In this document: positions 55,334-64,000 of the stretch, piece after piece | Position numbering within the stretch: the first letter of the stretch is position 1 | Layout: every line of letters begins with the position of its first letter | Assembly: GCF_029227915.1 (NCBI RefSeq) | Contig: NC_079876.1 | Coordinates: forward strand, 14,880,001 to 14,944,000 | Source of the DNA: Hydractinia symbiolongicarpus | Lineage: Eukaryota > Cnidaria > Hydrozoa > Anthoathecata > Hydractiniidae | Length of the DNA: 64,000 bases | Direction of reading: 5' to 3' | Notes under the pieces: generated by a model | What the model was told of the DNA's origin: nothing | Databases searched by the model: none | What the model saw: the letters and a program-made list of their open reading frames with translations, nothing else | Program-made: the position numbers and the translations under genes

Positions 55334-55627
55334 CTCATGTCATAAAAATTACTTAAAACCTATCCTCGTTATCGGTGTTGTTAAAGGTATCCTGTCCCGA
55401 AAACAACCATGATCTGTTTTGAAAGTAATATTTGAAGCATTCTTGAGAAATGCATTTATTTATCATTTACCAAAACTGTTTTTTCATGCGCTTCGAAATT
55501 TGTCTCATGTTGTGAAATTATGGATACTTTAGAATAACCGTTTATCCTTGTTTCCGATCAATAGCCTCATTTCAAGCTCTTTCTCCTTTTACAGTATAAT
55601 CAAAGACATGCCTTTTAAAAATATTAT

Positions 55628-55700
55628 GACTCCGTGGCCTAATGGATAAGGCATCGGCTTCCTAAAACGGGAATTGTGGGTCCGAGTCCCGTCAGAGGTG
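55628..55700 (+). pseudogene. Class E tRNA-Arg(CCT)-like
   Basis: Partner of 50250 (+5378) with AAACGG in the stem region. Confidence 0.6.
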
Positions 55701-55991
55701 CTCAAGTCATATGAATTACTCAAAATCTAACCTCTTTACCTGTGTCGTTAAAGGCATCCTGTCCTGAAAACAACCATGTTCTGTTTGGAAAGTAATTCTC
55801 GAAGCATTCTTGAGTAAGACTTTTATTGATCCTTTACCAACACTGTTTCTTTATGCATTTCAAAATTTGTCTCATGATGTGAAATTATGGATATTTTAGA
55901 ATAACCGTTGATCCTTGTTTCCGATCAATATCCTCATTTCAAGCTCTTTCCCTTTTCATAGTATAATCAAAAACATGTCTTTTAAAACTAT

Positions 55992-56064
55992 GCCTGCGTG
56001 GCCTAATGGATAAGGCATCGGCCTCCTAAGCCGGGGATTTCGGGTTTGAGTCCCGTCGGAGGTG
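55992..56064 (+). pseudogene. tRNA-Arg(CCT)-like, GCCTGCG
   Basis: G5 faces G68, T49 faces T65, and C56 is T. It has normal 364-bp spacing, so it may be the parent of the short-step copies at 50399 and 51765. Confidence 0.55.
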
Positions 56065-56353
56065 CTCAACTAATATGAAATACTTAAAACCTATCCTCTT
56101 TATCTGTGTCGTTAAAGGTATCCTGTCCCGAAAACAACCATGTTCTGTTTCGAAAGTAACTCGAAGCATTCTTTAGAAAGACATTTATTGATCATTTACC
56201 AACACTGTTTCCTTATGCGTTTCGAAATTTGTCTTATTTTTCGAAGTAATGAGTGTTTTGGAATAGCCATTTATGCTTGTTTCCGATCAATAGCGTCATT
56301 TCAAACTCTTTCTTTTTTTTATAGCATAATCAAAACATATCTCTTAAAACTAT

Positions 56354-56426
56354 GCCTCTGTGGCCTAATGGATAAGGCAATGGCCTCCTAAGCCGGGGAT
56401 TGCGGGTTCGAATCCCGTCGGAGGTG
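56354..56426 (+). tRNA. tRNA-Arg(CCT), near-intact
   Basis: T6-G67 wobbles; the anticodon stem starts ATGGC with A27 against G43; T arm perfect. Confidence 0.7.
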
Positions 56427-56707
56427 CTCAAGTCAGGTAAATTACTCAGCTTAAACCCTCCTTATGTGTAAAATTTAAGACGTCCTGTCCAGTACACGGC
56501 CAACTTCTGTTTAGGCACTGAAACAATCTTGATAATGGCTCTTATTGATCATCTACCAACGCCGCTGCTTTTTCACCTTTCGAAATTTGTCTCATCTTCT
56601 GATATCATGAATACTTTAAAATAAACGTTTATCCTTGCTTTTGATCAATTGCGATTTTGTTAGCTCTTTTTCTTGTAATATAATTAAAAATATGCATATA
56701 AAACGAA

Positions 56708-56769
56708 GCATCCGTGGCCTAATGAATATGGCAACCCGGAGATTGCGGTGTCGAGTCTCATCGAAGGAG
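56708..56769 (+). pseudogene. Class B tRNA-like lacking the anticodon
   Basis: It is 62 nt: 11 nt covering the 5' anticodon stem and most of the loop are missing (GGC joins AACCCGG). Confidence 0.85.
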
Positions 56770-57060
56770 CTCAGGCCATAAAAATTACTTAAAACCTATC
56801 CTCTTTATCTCTGTCGTTAAAGGTATCCTGTCCCGAAAACAACCATGATCTGTTTTGAAATTAATATTTGAAGCACTCTTAAGAAATACATATATTTATC
56901 ATTTACCAAAACTTGTTTTTCATGCGCTTCGAAATTTGTCTCATGTTGTGAAATTGTGGATACTTTAGAATAACCGTTTATCCTTGTTTTGGATCAATAG
57001 CCTCATTTCAAGCTCTTTCTACTTTTACAGTATAATCAAAGACATGCCTTTTAGAACTAT

Positions 57061-57133
57061 GCCTCCGTGGCCTAGTGGATAAGGCATCGGCCTCCTAAGC
57101 CGGGGATTGCGGGTTCACATCTCGTCGGAGGTG
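57061..57133 (+). tRNA. Class F tRNA-Arg(CCT)
   Basis: Canonical A box TGGCCTAGTGG and perfect anticodon arm, but T loop TTCACAT loses A58; T62-G52 wobbles. Confidence 0.55.
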
Positions 57134-57414
57134 CTCAATTCAGGTAAATCACTCAGCTTAAACCCTCCTTATGTGTAAAATTTAAGACGTCCTGTCCTGT
57201 ACACGGTCAACTTCTGTTTAGGCACTGAGACAATCTTGATAATGGCTCTTATTTATCATCTACCAACGCGGCTGCTTTTTCACCTTTCGAAATTTGTTTC
57301 ATCTTCTGATATAATGAATACTTTAAAATAAACGTTTATCCTTGCTTCTGATCAATTGCGATTTTGTTAGTTCTTTTTCTTCTAATATAAATAAAAATAT
57401 ACATTTAAAACGAA

Positions 57415-57487
57415 GCATCCGTGGCCTAATGAATAAGGCATCGGTGTCTTAACCCGGGGATTGCGGTGTCGAGTCTCATGGAAGGAG
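57415..57487 (+). pseudogene. Class B tRNA-like, CTT at anticodon
   Basis: CCCGG type with CATGG near the 3' end, as at 54773. Confidence 0.8.
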
Positions 57488-57778
57488 CTCAAGTCATAAA
57501 AATTACTTAAAACCTATCCTCTTTATCTGTGTCGTTAAAGGTATCCTGTCCCGAAAACAACCATTATCTGTTTTGAAAGTAATATTTGAAGCATTCTTAT
57601 GAAATACATTTATTTATCATTTACCAAAACTGCTTTTTCATGCGCTTCGAAATTAGTCTCATGTTGTGAATTTATGGATACTTTAGAATAACCGTTTATC
57701 CTTGTTTTCGATCAATAGCCTCATTTCAAGCTCTTTCTACTTTTACAGTATAATGAAAGACATGCCTTTTAAAACTAT

Positions 57779-57851
57779 GCCTCCGTGGCCTAATGGATAA
57801 GGCATTGGATTCCTAAGACGGGGATTGTGGGTCCGAGTCCTGTCGGAGGTG
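57779..57851 (+). pseudogene. Class E tRNA-Arg(CCT)-like
   Basis: A-type acceptor, stem TTGGA/GACGG with two mismatches, T arm TCCGAGT/CCTGT. Confidence 0.6.
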
Positions 57852-58140
57852 CTCAAGTCATATGAATTACTCAAAATCTAACCTCTTTATCTGTGTCGTT
57901 AAAGGCATCCTGTCCGGAAAACAACCATGTTCTGTTTCGAAAGTAATTCGAAGCATTCTTTAGAAAGAGATTTATTGATCATTTACCAACACTGTTTCCT
58001 TATGCGTTTCGAAATTTGTCTTATTTTTCGAAGTAATGAGTGCTTCGCAATAGCTATTTATGCTTGTTTCCGATCAATAGCGTCATTTGAAACTCTTTCT
58101 TTATTTTATAGCATAATCAACACAAATCTTTTGAAAGTAT

Positions 58141-58213
58141 GCCTCCGTGGCATAATCGATAAGGCATCGGCCTCATAAGCCGGGGATTGCGGGTTCGAAT
58201 CCCGCCGGAAGTG
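58141..58213 (+). tRNA. tRNA-Arg body with CAT anticodon
   Basis: Loop CTCATAA gives CAT. Anticodon stem and T arm are perfect, but the D arm GCAT-AATCGATA is altered and A70 faces C3. Confidence 0.5.
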
Positions 58214-58494
58214 CTCAAGTCAGATAAATTGCTCAGCTTAAACCCTCCTTATGTGCAAAATTTAAGACGTCCTGTCCTGTACACGGCCAACTTCTGTTTA
58301 GGCACTGTGACAATCTTGATAATGGCTCTTATTGATCATCTACCAACGCCGCTTCTGCTACACCTTTCGAAATTTGTCTCATCTTCTGATATCACGAATA
58401 CTTTAGAATAAACATTTATCCTTGCTCCTGATCAATTACGATTTAGTTAGCTCTGTTTCTTGTAATATAATTAAAAATATACATTTAAAACGAA

Positions 58495-58567
58495 GGGTCC
58501 GTGGCCTAATGAATAAGGCATCGGTGTCTTAACCCGGGGATTGCTGTGTTGAGTCCCATCAAAGGAG
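58495..58567 (+). pseudogene. Class B tRNA-like, CTT at anticodon
   Basis: GGGTCCG start, T arm GCTGT-GTTGAGT and CAAAGGA 3' strand. Confidence 0.75.
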
Positions 58568-58858
58568 CTCAAGTCATAGGAATTACTTACAACTTATCCT
58601 CTTTATCTGTTTCGTTAAAGGTATCCCATCACGAAATCAACGATATTCTGTTTCGAAAGTAAAACTTCAGGCATTCTTTGGTAAGACTTTTATTGATCCT
58701 TTACCAACACTGTTTCTTTATGCATTTCAAAATTTGTCTCATGTTGTGAAATTATGGATACCTTAGAATAACCGTTTATCCTTGTTTTCGATCAATAGCC
58801 TTATTTCAAGCTCTTTCTACTTTTACAGTAAAATCAAAGACATGCCTTTTAACACTAT

Positions 58859-58931
58859 GCCTCCGTGGCCTAGTGGATAAGGCATCGGCCTCCTAAGCCG
58901 GTGATTGCGGATTCAAATCTCGTCGGAGGTG
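58859..58931 (+). tRNA. Class F tRNA-Arg(CCT), weakened
   Basis: T arm GCGGA-TTCAAAT-CTCGT with A53-C61 mismatch. Confidence 0.5.
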
Positions 58932-59212
58932 CTCAAGTCAGGTAAATGACTCTGATTAAACCCTCCTTATGTGTAAAATTTAAGACGTCCTGTCCTGTAC
59001 ACGGTCAACTTCTGTTTAGGCACTGAGACAATCTTGATAATGGCTCTTATTTATCATCTATCAAGGCCGCTGCTTTTTCACCTTTCGAAATTTGTCTCAT
59101 CTTCTGAAATAATGAAAACTTTAGAATAAACGTTTATCCTTGCTTCTGATCAATTGCGATTTTGTTAGCTCTTTTTCTTGTAATATAATTAAAAATAAAC
59201 ATTTAAAACGAA

Positions 59213-59285
59213 GCGTCCGTGGCCTAATGAATAAGGCATCGGTGTCTCAACCCGTGGATTGCGGTGTCGAGTCCCATCAAAGGAG
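59213..59285 (+). pseudogene. Class B tRNA-like, CTC at anticodon
   Basis: Loop GTCTCAA gives CTC. Otherwise it is the CCCGT/CAAAGGA subtype of 21530. Confidence 0.75.
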
Positions 59286-59472
59286 CTCAAGTCATAGAAA
59301 TTACTTAAAACCTATCCTCTTTATCTGTGTCGTTAAAGGTATCCTATCACGAAAACAACCATGTTTTGTTTTGAAAGTAATACTTCAACCATTATGGAGA
59401 GACACATTTATTATTCATTTACCACCACTGTTTTTTTATGCGATCCAAAATTTGTTTCATGTTGTGAAATAA

Positions 59473-59495
59473 GGTATCGAGTCCCGTCGGAGGTG
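59473..59495 (+). pseudogene. 3' fragment of tRNA-Arg
   Basis: About 20 nt of the T loop, T stem and 3' acceptor remain, joined to spacer end GTTGTGAAATAA. Confidence 0.75.
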
Positions 59496-59786
59496 CTCAA
59501 GTCATATGAATTACTCAAAATCTAACCTCTTTATCTGTGTCGTTAAAGGTATCCTGTCCCGAAAACAACGATATTCTGTTTCGAAAGTAAAACTTCAGGC
59601 ATTCTTGAGTAAGACTTTTATTGATCCTTTACCAACACTGTTTCTTTATGCATTTCAAAATTTGTCTCATGTTGTGAAATTATGGTTACTTTAGAATAAC
59701 CGTTTATCCTTGTTTTCGATCAATAGCCTCATTTCAAGCTCTTTCTACTTTTACAGTAAAATCAAAGACATGCCTTTTAACATTAT

Positions 59787-59859
59787 GCCTCCGTGGCCTA
59801 GTGGATAAGGCATCGGCCTCCTAAGCCGGGTATTGCGGATTCAAATCTCATCGGAGGTG
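59787..59859 (+). tRNA. Class F tRNA-Arg(CCT), weakened
   Basis: Like 58859, with GTATT in the variable region and CTCAT in the T stem. Confidence 0.45.
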
Positions 59860-60140
59860 CTCAAGTCAGGTAAATGACTCTGCTTAAACCTTCCTTATGT
59901 GTAAAAATTAAGACGTCCTGTCCTGTACACGGTCAACTTCTGTTTAGGCACTGAGACAATCTTGATAATGGCTCTTACTTATCATCTATCAAGGCCGCTG
60001 CTTTTTCACCTTTCGAAATTTGTCTCATCTTCTGAAATAATGAAAACTTTAGAATAGACGTTTATCCTTGCTTCTGATCAATTGCGATTTTGTTAGCTCT
60101 TTTTCTTGTAATATAATTAAAAATATACATATAAAACGAA

Positions 60141-60213
60141 GCGTCCGTGGCCTAATGAATAAGGTATCGGTGCCTTAACCCGGGGATTGCGGTGTGGAGT
60201 CTCATCGAAGGAG
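60141..60213 (+). pseudogene. Class B tRNA-like, CTT at anticodon
   Basis: Loop GCCTTAA loses U33; T loop GTGGAGT loses C56. Confidence 0.8.
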
Positions 60214-60504
60214 CTCAAGCCATAAAAATTACTTAAAACCTATCCTCTTTATCTGTGTCGTTAAAGATATCCTGTCCCGAAAACAACCATGATCTGTTTT
60301 GAAAGTAATATTTGAAGCATTCTTGAGAAATACATTTATTTATCATTTACCAAAACTGTTTTTTCATGTGCTTTGAAATTTGTCTCATGTTGTGAAATTA
60401 TGGAAACTTTAGAATAACCGTTTATCCTTGTTTCCGACCAATAGCCTCATTTCAAGATCTTTCTACTTTTACAGCATAATCAAAGACGTACCTTTTAAAA
60501 CTAT

Positions 60505-60577
60505 GCCTTCGTGGCCTAATGGATAAGGCATCGGCCTCCTAAGACGGGGATTGTGGGTCCGAGTCCCGTCGGAGGTG
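60505..60577 (+). tRNA. Class H tRNA-Arg(CCT)
   Basis: GCCTTCG acceptor (T5-G68 wobble), GACGG strand, T arm GTGGG-TCCGAGT-CCCGT fully paired. G30-A40 is the only stem mismatch. Confidence 0.6.
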
Positions 60578-60858
60578 CTCAAGTCAGGTAAATTACTCAG
60601 CTTAAACCCTCCTTATGTGTAAAATTTAAGACGTCCTGTCCTGTACACGGCCAACTTCTGTTTAGGCACTGAGAAATTCTTGATAATGGCTCTTTTTGAT
60701 CATTTACCAACGCCGCTGCTTTTTCACCTTTCGAAATTTGTCTCATCTTCTGATATCATGAATACTTTAAAATAAACGTTTATCCTTGATTCTCATCAAT
60801 TGCGATTTTGTTAGCTCTTTTTCTTGTAATATAATTAAAAATATACATTTAAAACGAA

Positions 60859-60931
60859 GCGTCCGTGGCCTAATGAATAAGGTATCGGTGTCTTAACCCG
60901 GGGATTGCGGTGTGGAGTCTCATCGAAGGAG
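60859..60931 (+). pseudogene. Class B tRNA-like, CTT at anticodon
   Basis: U33 kept (GTCTTAA); T loop GTGGAGT. Confidence 0.8.
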
Positions 60932-61222
60932 CTCAATTCATAAAAATTGCTTAAAACCTATCCTCTTTATCTGTGTCGTTAAAGGTATCCTGTCCCGAAA
61001 ACAACCATGATCTGTTTTGAAATTATAATTTGAAGCACTCTTAAGAAATACATATATTTATCATTTACCAAAACTTGTTTTTCATGCGCTTCGAAATTTG
61101 TCTCATGTTGTGAAAGTGTGGATACTTTAGAATAACCGTTTATCCTTGTTTTGGATCAATAGCCTCATTTCAAGCTCTTTCTACTTTTACAGTATAATCA
61201 AAGACATGCCTTTTAAAACTAT

Positions 61223-61295
61223 GCCTCCGTGGCCTAGTGGATAAGGCATCGGCCTCCTAAGCCGGGGATTGCGGGTTCACATCTCGTCGGAGGTG
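61223..61295 (+). tRNA. Class F tRNA-Arg(CCT)
   Basis: Same sequence as 57061. Confidence 0.55.
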
Positions 61296-61576
61296 CTCAA
61301 GTCAGGTGAATTACTCAGCTTAAACCCTCCTTATGTGTAAAATTTAAGACGTCCTGTCCTGTACACGGTCAACTTCTATTTAGGCACTGAGACAATCTTG
61401 ATAATGGCTCTTATTTATCATCTACCAACGCGGCTGCTTTTTCACCTTTCGAAATTTGTTTCATCTTCTGAAATAATGAAAACTTTAGAATAGACGTTTA
61501 TCCTTGCTTCTGATCAATTGCGATTTTGTTAGCTCTTTTTCTTGTAATATAATTAAAAATATACATATAAAACGAA

Positions 61577-61649
61577 GCGTCCGTGGCCTAATGAATAAGG
61601 TATCGGTGCCTTAACCCGGGGATTGCGGTGTGGAGTCTCATCGAAGGAG
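61577..61649 (+). pseudogene. Class B tRNA-like, CTT at anticodon
   Basis: Duplicate of 60141 at +1436. Confidence 0.8.
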
Positions 61650-61940
61650 CTCAAGCCATAAAAATTACTTAAAACCTATCCTCTTTATCTGTGTCGTTAA
61701 AGATATCCTGTCCCGAAAACAACCATGATCTGTTTTGAAAGTAATATTTGAAGCATTCTTGAGAAATACATTTATTTATCATTTACCAAAACTGTTTTTT
61801 CATGTGCTTTGAAATTTGTCTCATGTTGTGAAATTATGGAAACTTTAGAATAACCGTTTATCCTTGTTTCCGACCAATAGCCTCATTTCAAGATCTTTCT
61901 ACTTTTACAGCATAATCAAAGACGTACCTTTTAAAACTAT

Positions 61941-62013
61941 GCCTTCGTGGCCTAATGGATAAGGCATCGGCCTCCTAAGACGGGGATTGTGGGTCCGAGT
62001 CCCGTCGGAGGTG
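61941..62013 (+). tRNA. Class H tRNA-Arg(CCT)
   Basis: Duplicate of 60505 at +1436. Confidence 0.6.
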
Positions 62014-62294
62014 CTCAAGTCAGGTAAATTACTCAGCTTAAACCCTCCTTATGTGTAAAATTTAAGACGTCCTGTCCTGTACACGGCCAACTTCTGTTTA
62101 GGCACTGAGAAATTCTTGATAATGGCTCTTTTTGATCATTTACCAACGCCGCTGCTTTTTCACCTTTCGAAATTTGTCTCATCTTCTGATATCATGAATA
62201 CTTTAAAATAAACGTTTATCCTTGATTCTCATCAATTGCGATTTTGTTAGCTCTTTTTCTTGTAATATAATTAAAAATATACATTTAAAACGAA

Positions 62295-62367
62295 GCGTCC
62301 GTGGCCTAATGAATAAGGTATCGGTGTCTTAACCCGGGGATTGCGGTGTGGAGTCTCATCGAAGGAG
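62295..62367 (+). pseudogene. Class B tRNA-like, CTT at anticodon
   Basis: Duplicate of 60859 at +1436. Confidence 0.8.
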
Positions 62368-62658
62368 CTCAATTCATAAAAATTGCTTAAAACCTATCCT
62401 CTTTATCTGTGTCGTTAAAGGTATCCTGTCCCGAAAACAACCATGATCTGTTTTGAAATTATAATTTGAAGCACTCTTAAGAAATACATATATTTATCAT
62501 TTACCAAAACTTGTTTTTCATGCGCTTCGAAATTTGTCTCATGTTGTGAAAGTGTGGATACTTTAGAATAACCGTTTATCCTTGTTTTGGATCAATAGCC
62601 TCATTTCAAGCTCTTTCTACTTTTACAGTATAATCAAAGACATGCCTTTTAAAACTAT

Positions 62659-62731
62659 GCCTCCGTGGCCTAATGGATAAGGCATCGGCTTCCTAAGACG
62701 GGGATTGTGGGTCCGAGTCCTGTCGGAGGTG
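62659..62731 (+). pseudogene. Class E tRNA-Arg(CCT)-like
   Basis: A-type acceptor, loop TTCCTAA, GACGG strand, T arm TCCGAGT/CCTGT. It resembles 57779 and its downstream spacer matches that copy's (offset 4880). Confidence 0.6.
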
Positions 62732-63020
62732 CTCAAGTCATATGAATTACTCAAAATCTGACCTCTTTATCTGTGTCGTTAAAGGCATCCTGTCCGGAAA
62801 ACAACCATGTTCTGTTTCGAAAGTAATTCGAAGCATTCTTTAGAAAGAGATTTATTGATCATTTACCAAAACTGTTTCCTTATGCGTTTCGAAATTTGTC
62901 TTATTTTTCGAAGTAATGAGTGCTTCGCAATAGCTATTTATGCTTGTTTCCGATCAATAGCGTCATTTGAAACTCTTTCTTTATTTTATAGCATAATCAA
63001 AACATATCTCTTAAAACTAT

Positions 63021-63093
63021 GCCTCTGTGGCCTAATGGATAAGGCATCGGCCTCCTAAGCCGGGGATTGCGGGTTCGAATCCCGTCGGAGGTG
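63021..63093 (+). tRNA. tRNA-Arg(CCT), intact
   Basis: Single change, C6 to T, wobbles with G67; it matches 56354 but keeps the normal T27. Confidence 0.88.
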
Positions 63094-63374
63094 CTCAAGT
63101 CAGGTAAATTACTCAGCTTAAACCCTCCTTATGTGTAAAATTTAAGACGTCCTGTCCAGTACACGGCCAACTTCTGTTTAGGCACTGAGACAATCTTGAT
63201 AATGGCTCTTATTGATCATCTACCAACGCCGCTGCTTTTTCACCTTTCGAAATTTGTCTCATCTTCTGATATCAAGAATACTTTAAAATAAACGTTTATC
63301 CTTGCTTCTGATCAATTGCGATTTTGTTAGCTCTTTTTCTTGTAATATAATTAAAAATATGCATTTAAAACGAC

Positions 63375-63436
63375 GCATCCGTGGCCTAATGAATATGGCA
63401 ACCCGGAGATTGCGGTGTCCAGTCTCATCGAAGGAG
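63375..63436 (+). pseudogene. Class B tRNA-like lacking the anticodon
   Basis: Same 11-nt deletion as 56708 (offset 6667). Confidence 0.85.
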
Positions 63437-63727
63437 CTCAAGTCATAAAAATTACTTAAAACCTATCCTCTTTATCTGTGTCGTTAAAGGTATCCTGTCC
63501 CGAAAACAACCACGATCTGTTTTGAAATTAATATTTGAAGCACTCTTAAGAAATACATATATTTATCATTTACCAAAACTTGTTTTTCATGCTCTTCGAA
63601 ATTTGTCTCATGTTGTGAAATTGTGGATACTTTAGAATAACCGTTTATCCTTGTTTTGGATCAATAACCTCATTTCAAGCTCTTTCTACTTTTACAGTAT
63701 AATCAAAGACATGCCTTTTAAAACTAT

Positions 63728-63800
63728 GCCTCCGTGGCCTAGTGGATAAGCCATCGGCCTCCTAAGCCGGGGATTGCGGGTTCACATCTCGTCGGAGGTG
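63728..63800 (+). tRNA. Class F tRNA-Arg(CCT), D-stem change
   Basis: Like 57061 with C24 facing C11. Confidence 0.5.
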
Positions 63801-64000
63801 CTCAAATCAGGTGAATTACTCAGCTTAAACCCTCCTTATGTGTAAAATTTAAGACGTCCTGTCCTGTACACGGTCAACTTCTGTTTAGGCACTGAGACAA
63901 TCTTGATAATGGCTCTTATTAATCATCTACCAACGCGGCTGCTTTTTCACCTTTCGAAATTTGTTTCATCTTCTGATATAATGAATACTTTAAAATAAAC

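Larger units (their letters stand above)
48751..55746 (+). repeat. 1.6-kb block duplicated at offset 5378
   Basis: 48751 to about 50368 matches 54129-55746, carrying H, B, B and E copies in the same order. Confidence 0.85.
60019..62690 (+). repeat. 1436-bp higher-order repeat, two copies
   Basis: About 60019-61254 matches 61455-62690. The order is B, H, B, then F in the first copy and an E-like gene in the second, so the switch happens inside the last tRNA. Confidence 0.9.
7411..64000 (+). repeat. Tandem tRNA-Arg(CCT) array, unit about 362 bp
   Basis: The array begins in spacer sequence at about 7411 and runs off the right edge. Each unit has a 73-nt tRNA-Arg(CCT) gene and a ~290-bp spacer. 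There are two related spacer types. One starts CTCAACTAATATGAA or CTCAAGTCATATGAA; the other starts CTCAAGTCAGGTAAATTAC and continues with GTGTAAAATTTAAGACGTCC. Both end with a shared block containing a TATAAT-like element and CTTTTAAAACTAT or AAAACGAA just before G1. The consensus tRNA has A box TGGCCTAATGG, B box GGTTCGAATCC, A20 (an arginine identity position) and CCT at 34-36, and it lacks introns and CCA. Copies fall into classes A, B, E, F, G and H (defined in the summary). No copy has a T4 run close to its 3' end. Confidence 0.95.

Noticed and set aside
7411-64000. CRISPR array
   Set aside because: The repeats are long (about 362 bp), include folded tRNA genes and have no short unique spacers; the context is eukaryotic.
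7411-64000. Dispersed tRNA-derived SINE family rather than a tandem array
   Set aside because: All units are contiguous and in the same direction, with a fixed period and no poly(A) tails or target duplications between them. A SINE origin of the first unit remains possible.

Overview
The window is eukaryotic, most likely from an AT-rich invertebrate. Coding exons are joined at GT/AG sites, the tRNA genes have Pol III A and B boxes inside the gene and no encoded CCA, and the only protein gene is a RING plus TRAF-zinc-finger protein of a kind expanded in cnidarians. A cnidarian is a guess from gene family and composition; the sequence does not name the species.

Left end (1-7410). One spliced gene lies on the + strand from about 525 to 6684. 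Exons 1-2 encode a C3HC4 RING finger, exons 3-6 and the start of exon 7 encode TRAF-type zinc fingers, exon 7 (3539-4319) encodes a long charged helical region, and exon 8 (6263-6480) encodes a short beta-rich C terminus. A second possible last exon at 6548-6684 has the same entry phase as exon 8. Exon 4 has no convincing donor. The large intron before exon 8 holds old diverged repeats.

From about 7411 to the right edge (56.6 kb, still continuing) the window is one head-to-tail tandem array. The unit is normally 361-364 bp: a 73-nt tRNA-Arg(CCT) gene plus a spacer of about 290 bp. I count about 157 copies or fragments, all on the + strand except one 29-nt inverted fragment; about 147 are close to full length and 17 match the consensus exactly. 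The consensus has acceptor GCCTCCG/CGGAGGT, D stem GCCT/AGGC, A20, anticodon stem TCGGC/GCCGG around loop CTCCTAA, T stem GCGGG/CCCGT around TTCGAAT or TTCGAGT, and G73.

Class names used below. A = consensus. B = decayed class with loop GTCTTAA (CTT at the anticodon), G19 to A, T54 to G and 3' acceptor strand CGAAGGA. E = GACTCCG start, loop TTCCTAA, stem strand GACGG and T loop TCCGAGA or TCCGAGT. H = 5' half of A with 3' half of E. F = T loop TTCACAT or TTCAAAT. G = copies starting GCGTCCG or GCGTGCG.

The left third of the array (7.6-22 kb) is the most diverged and carries most of the anticodon changes (CAT, CTT, CGT, TTT, CCG, CCC, TCT, ACT). The middle (22-54 kb) is rich in perfect A copies, arranged with B, E and H copies in higher-order repeats. 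The right end (56-64 kb) is dominated by F, H and B copies. Segmental duplications at offsets of 804, 1077, 1167, 1210, 1366, 1436, 1441, 1531, 2680, 5378, 6667 and 6823 bp, with shared breakpoints, show growth by unequal exchange. One foreign insertion (17495-17680) is a 53-bp perfect foldback around a hammerhead-ribozyme-like core.

No copy has a run of four or more T close to its 3' end; the first such run is roughly 70-270 nt downstream. It is therefore open whether the array makes mature tRNA, long Pol III RNAs, or acts mainly as a tRNA-derived satellite. The many short open frames in the array are read-through of the tRNA repeat and are not annotated.
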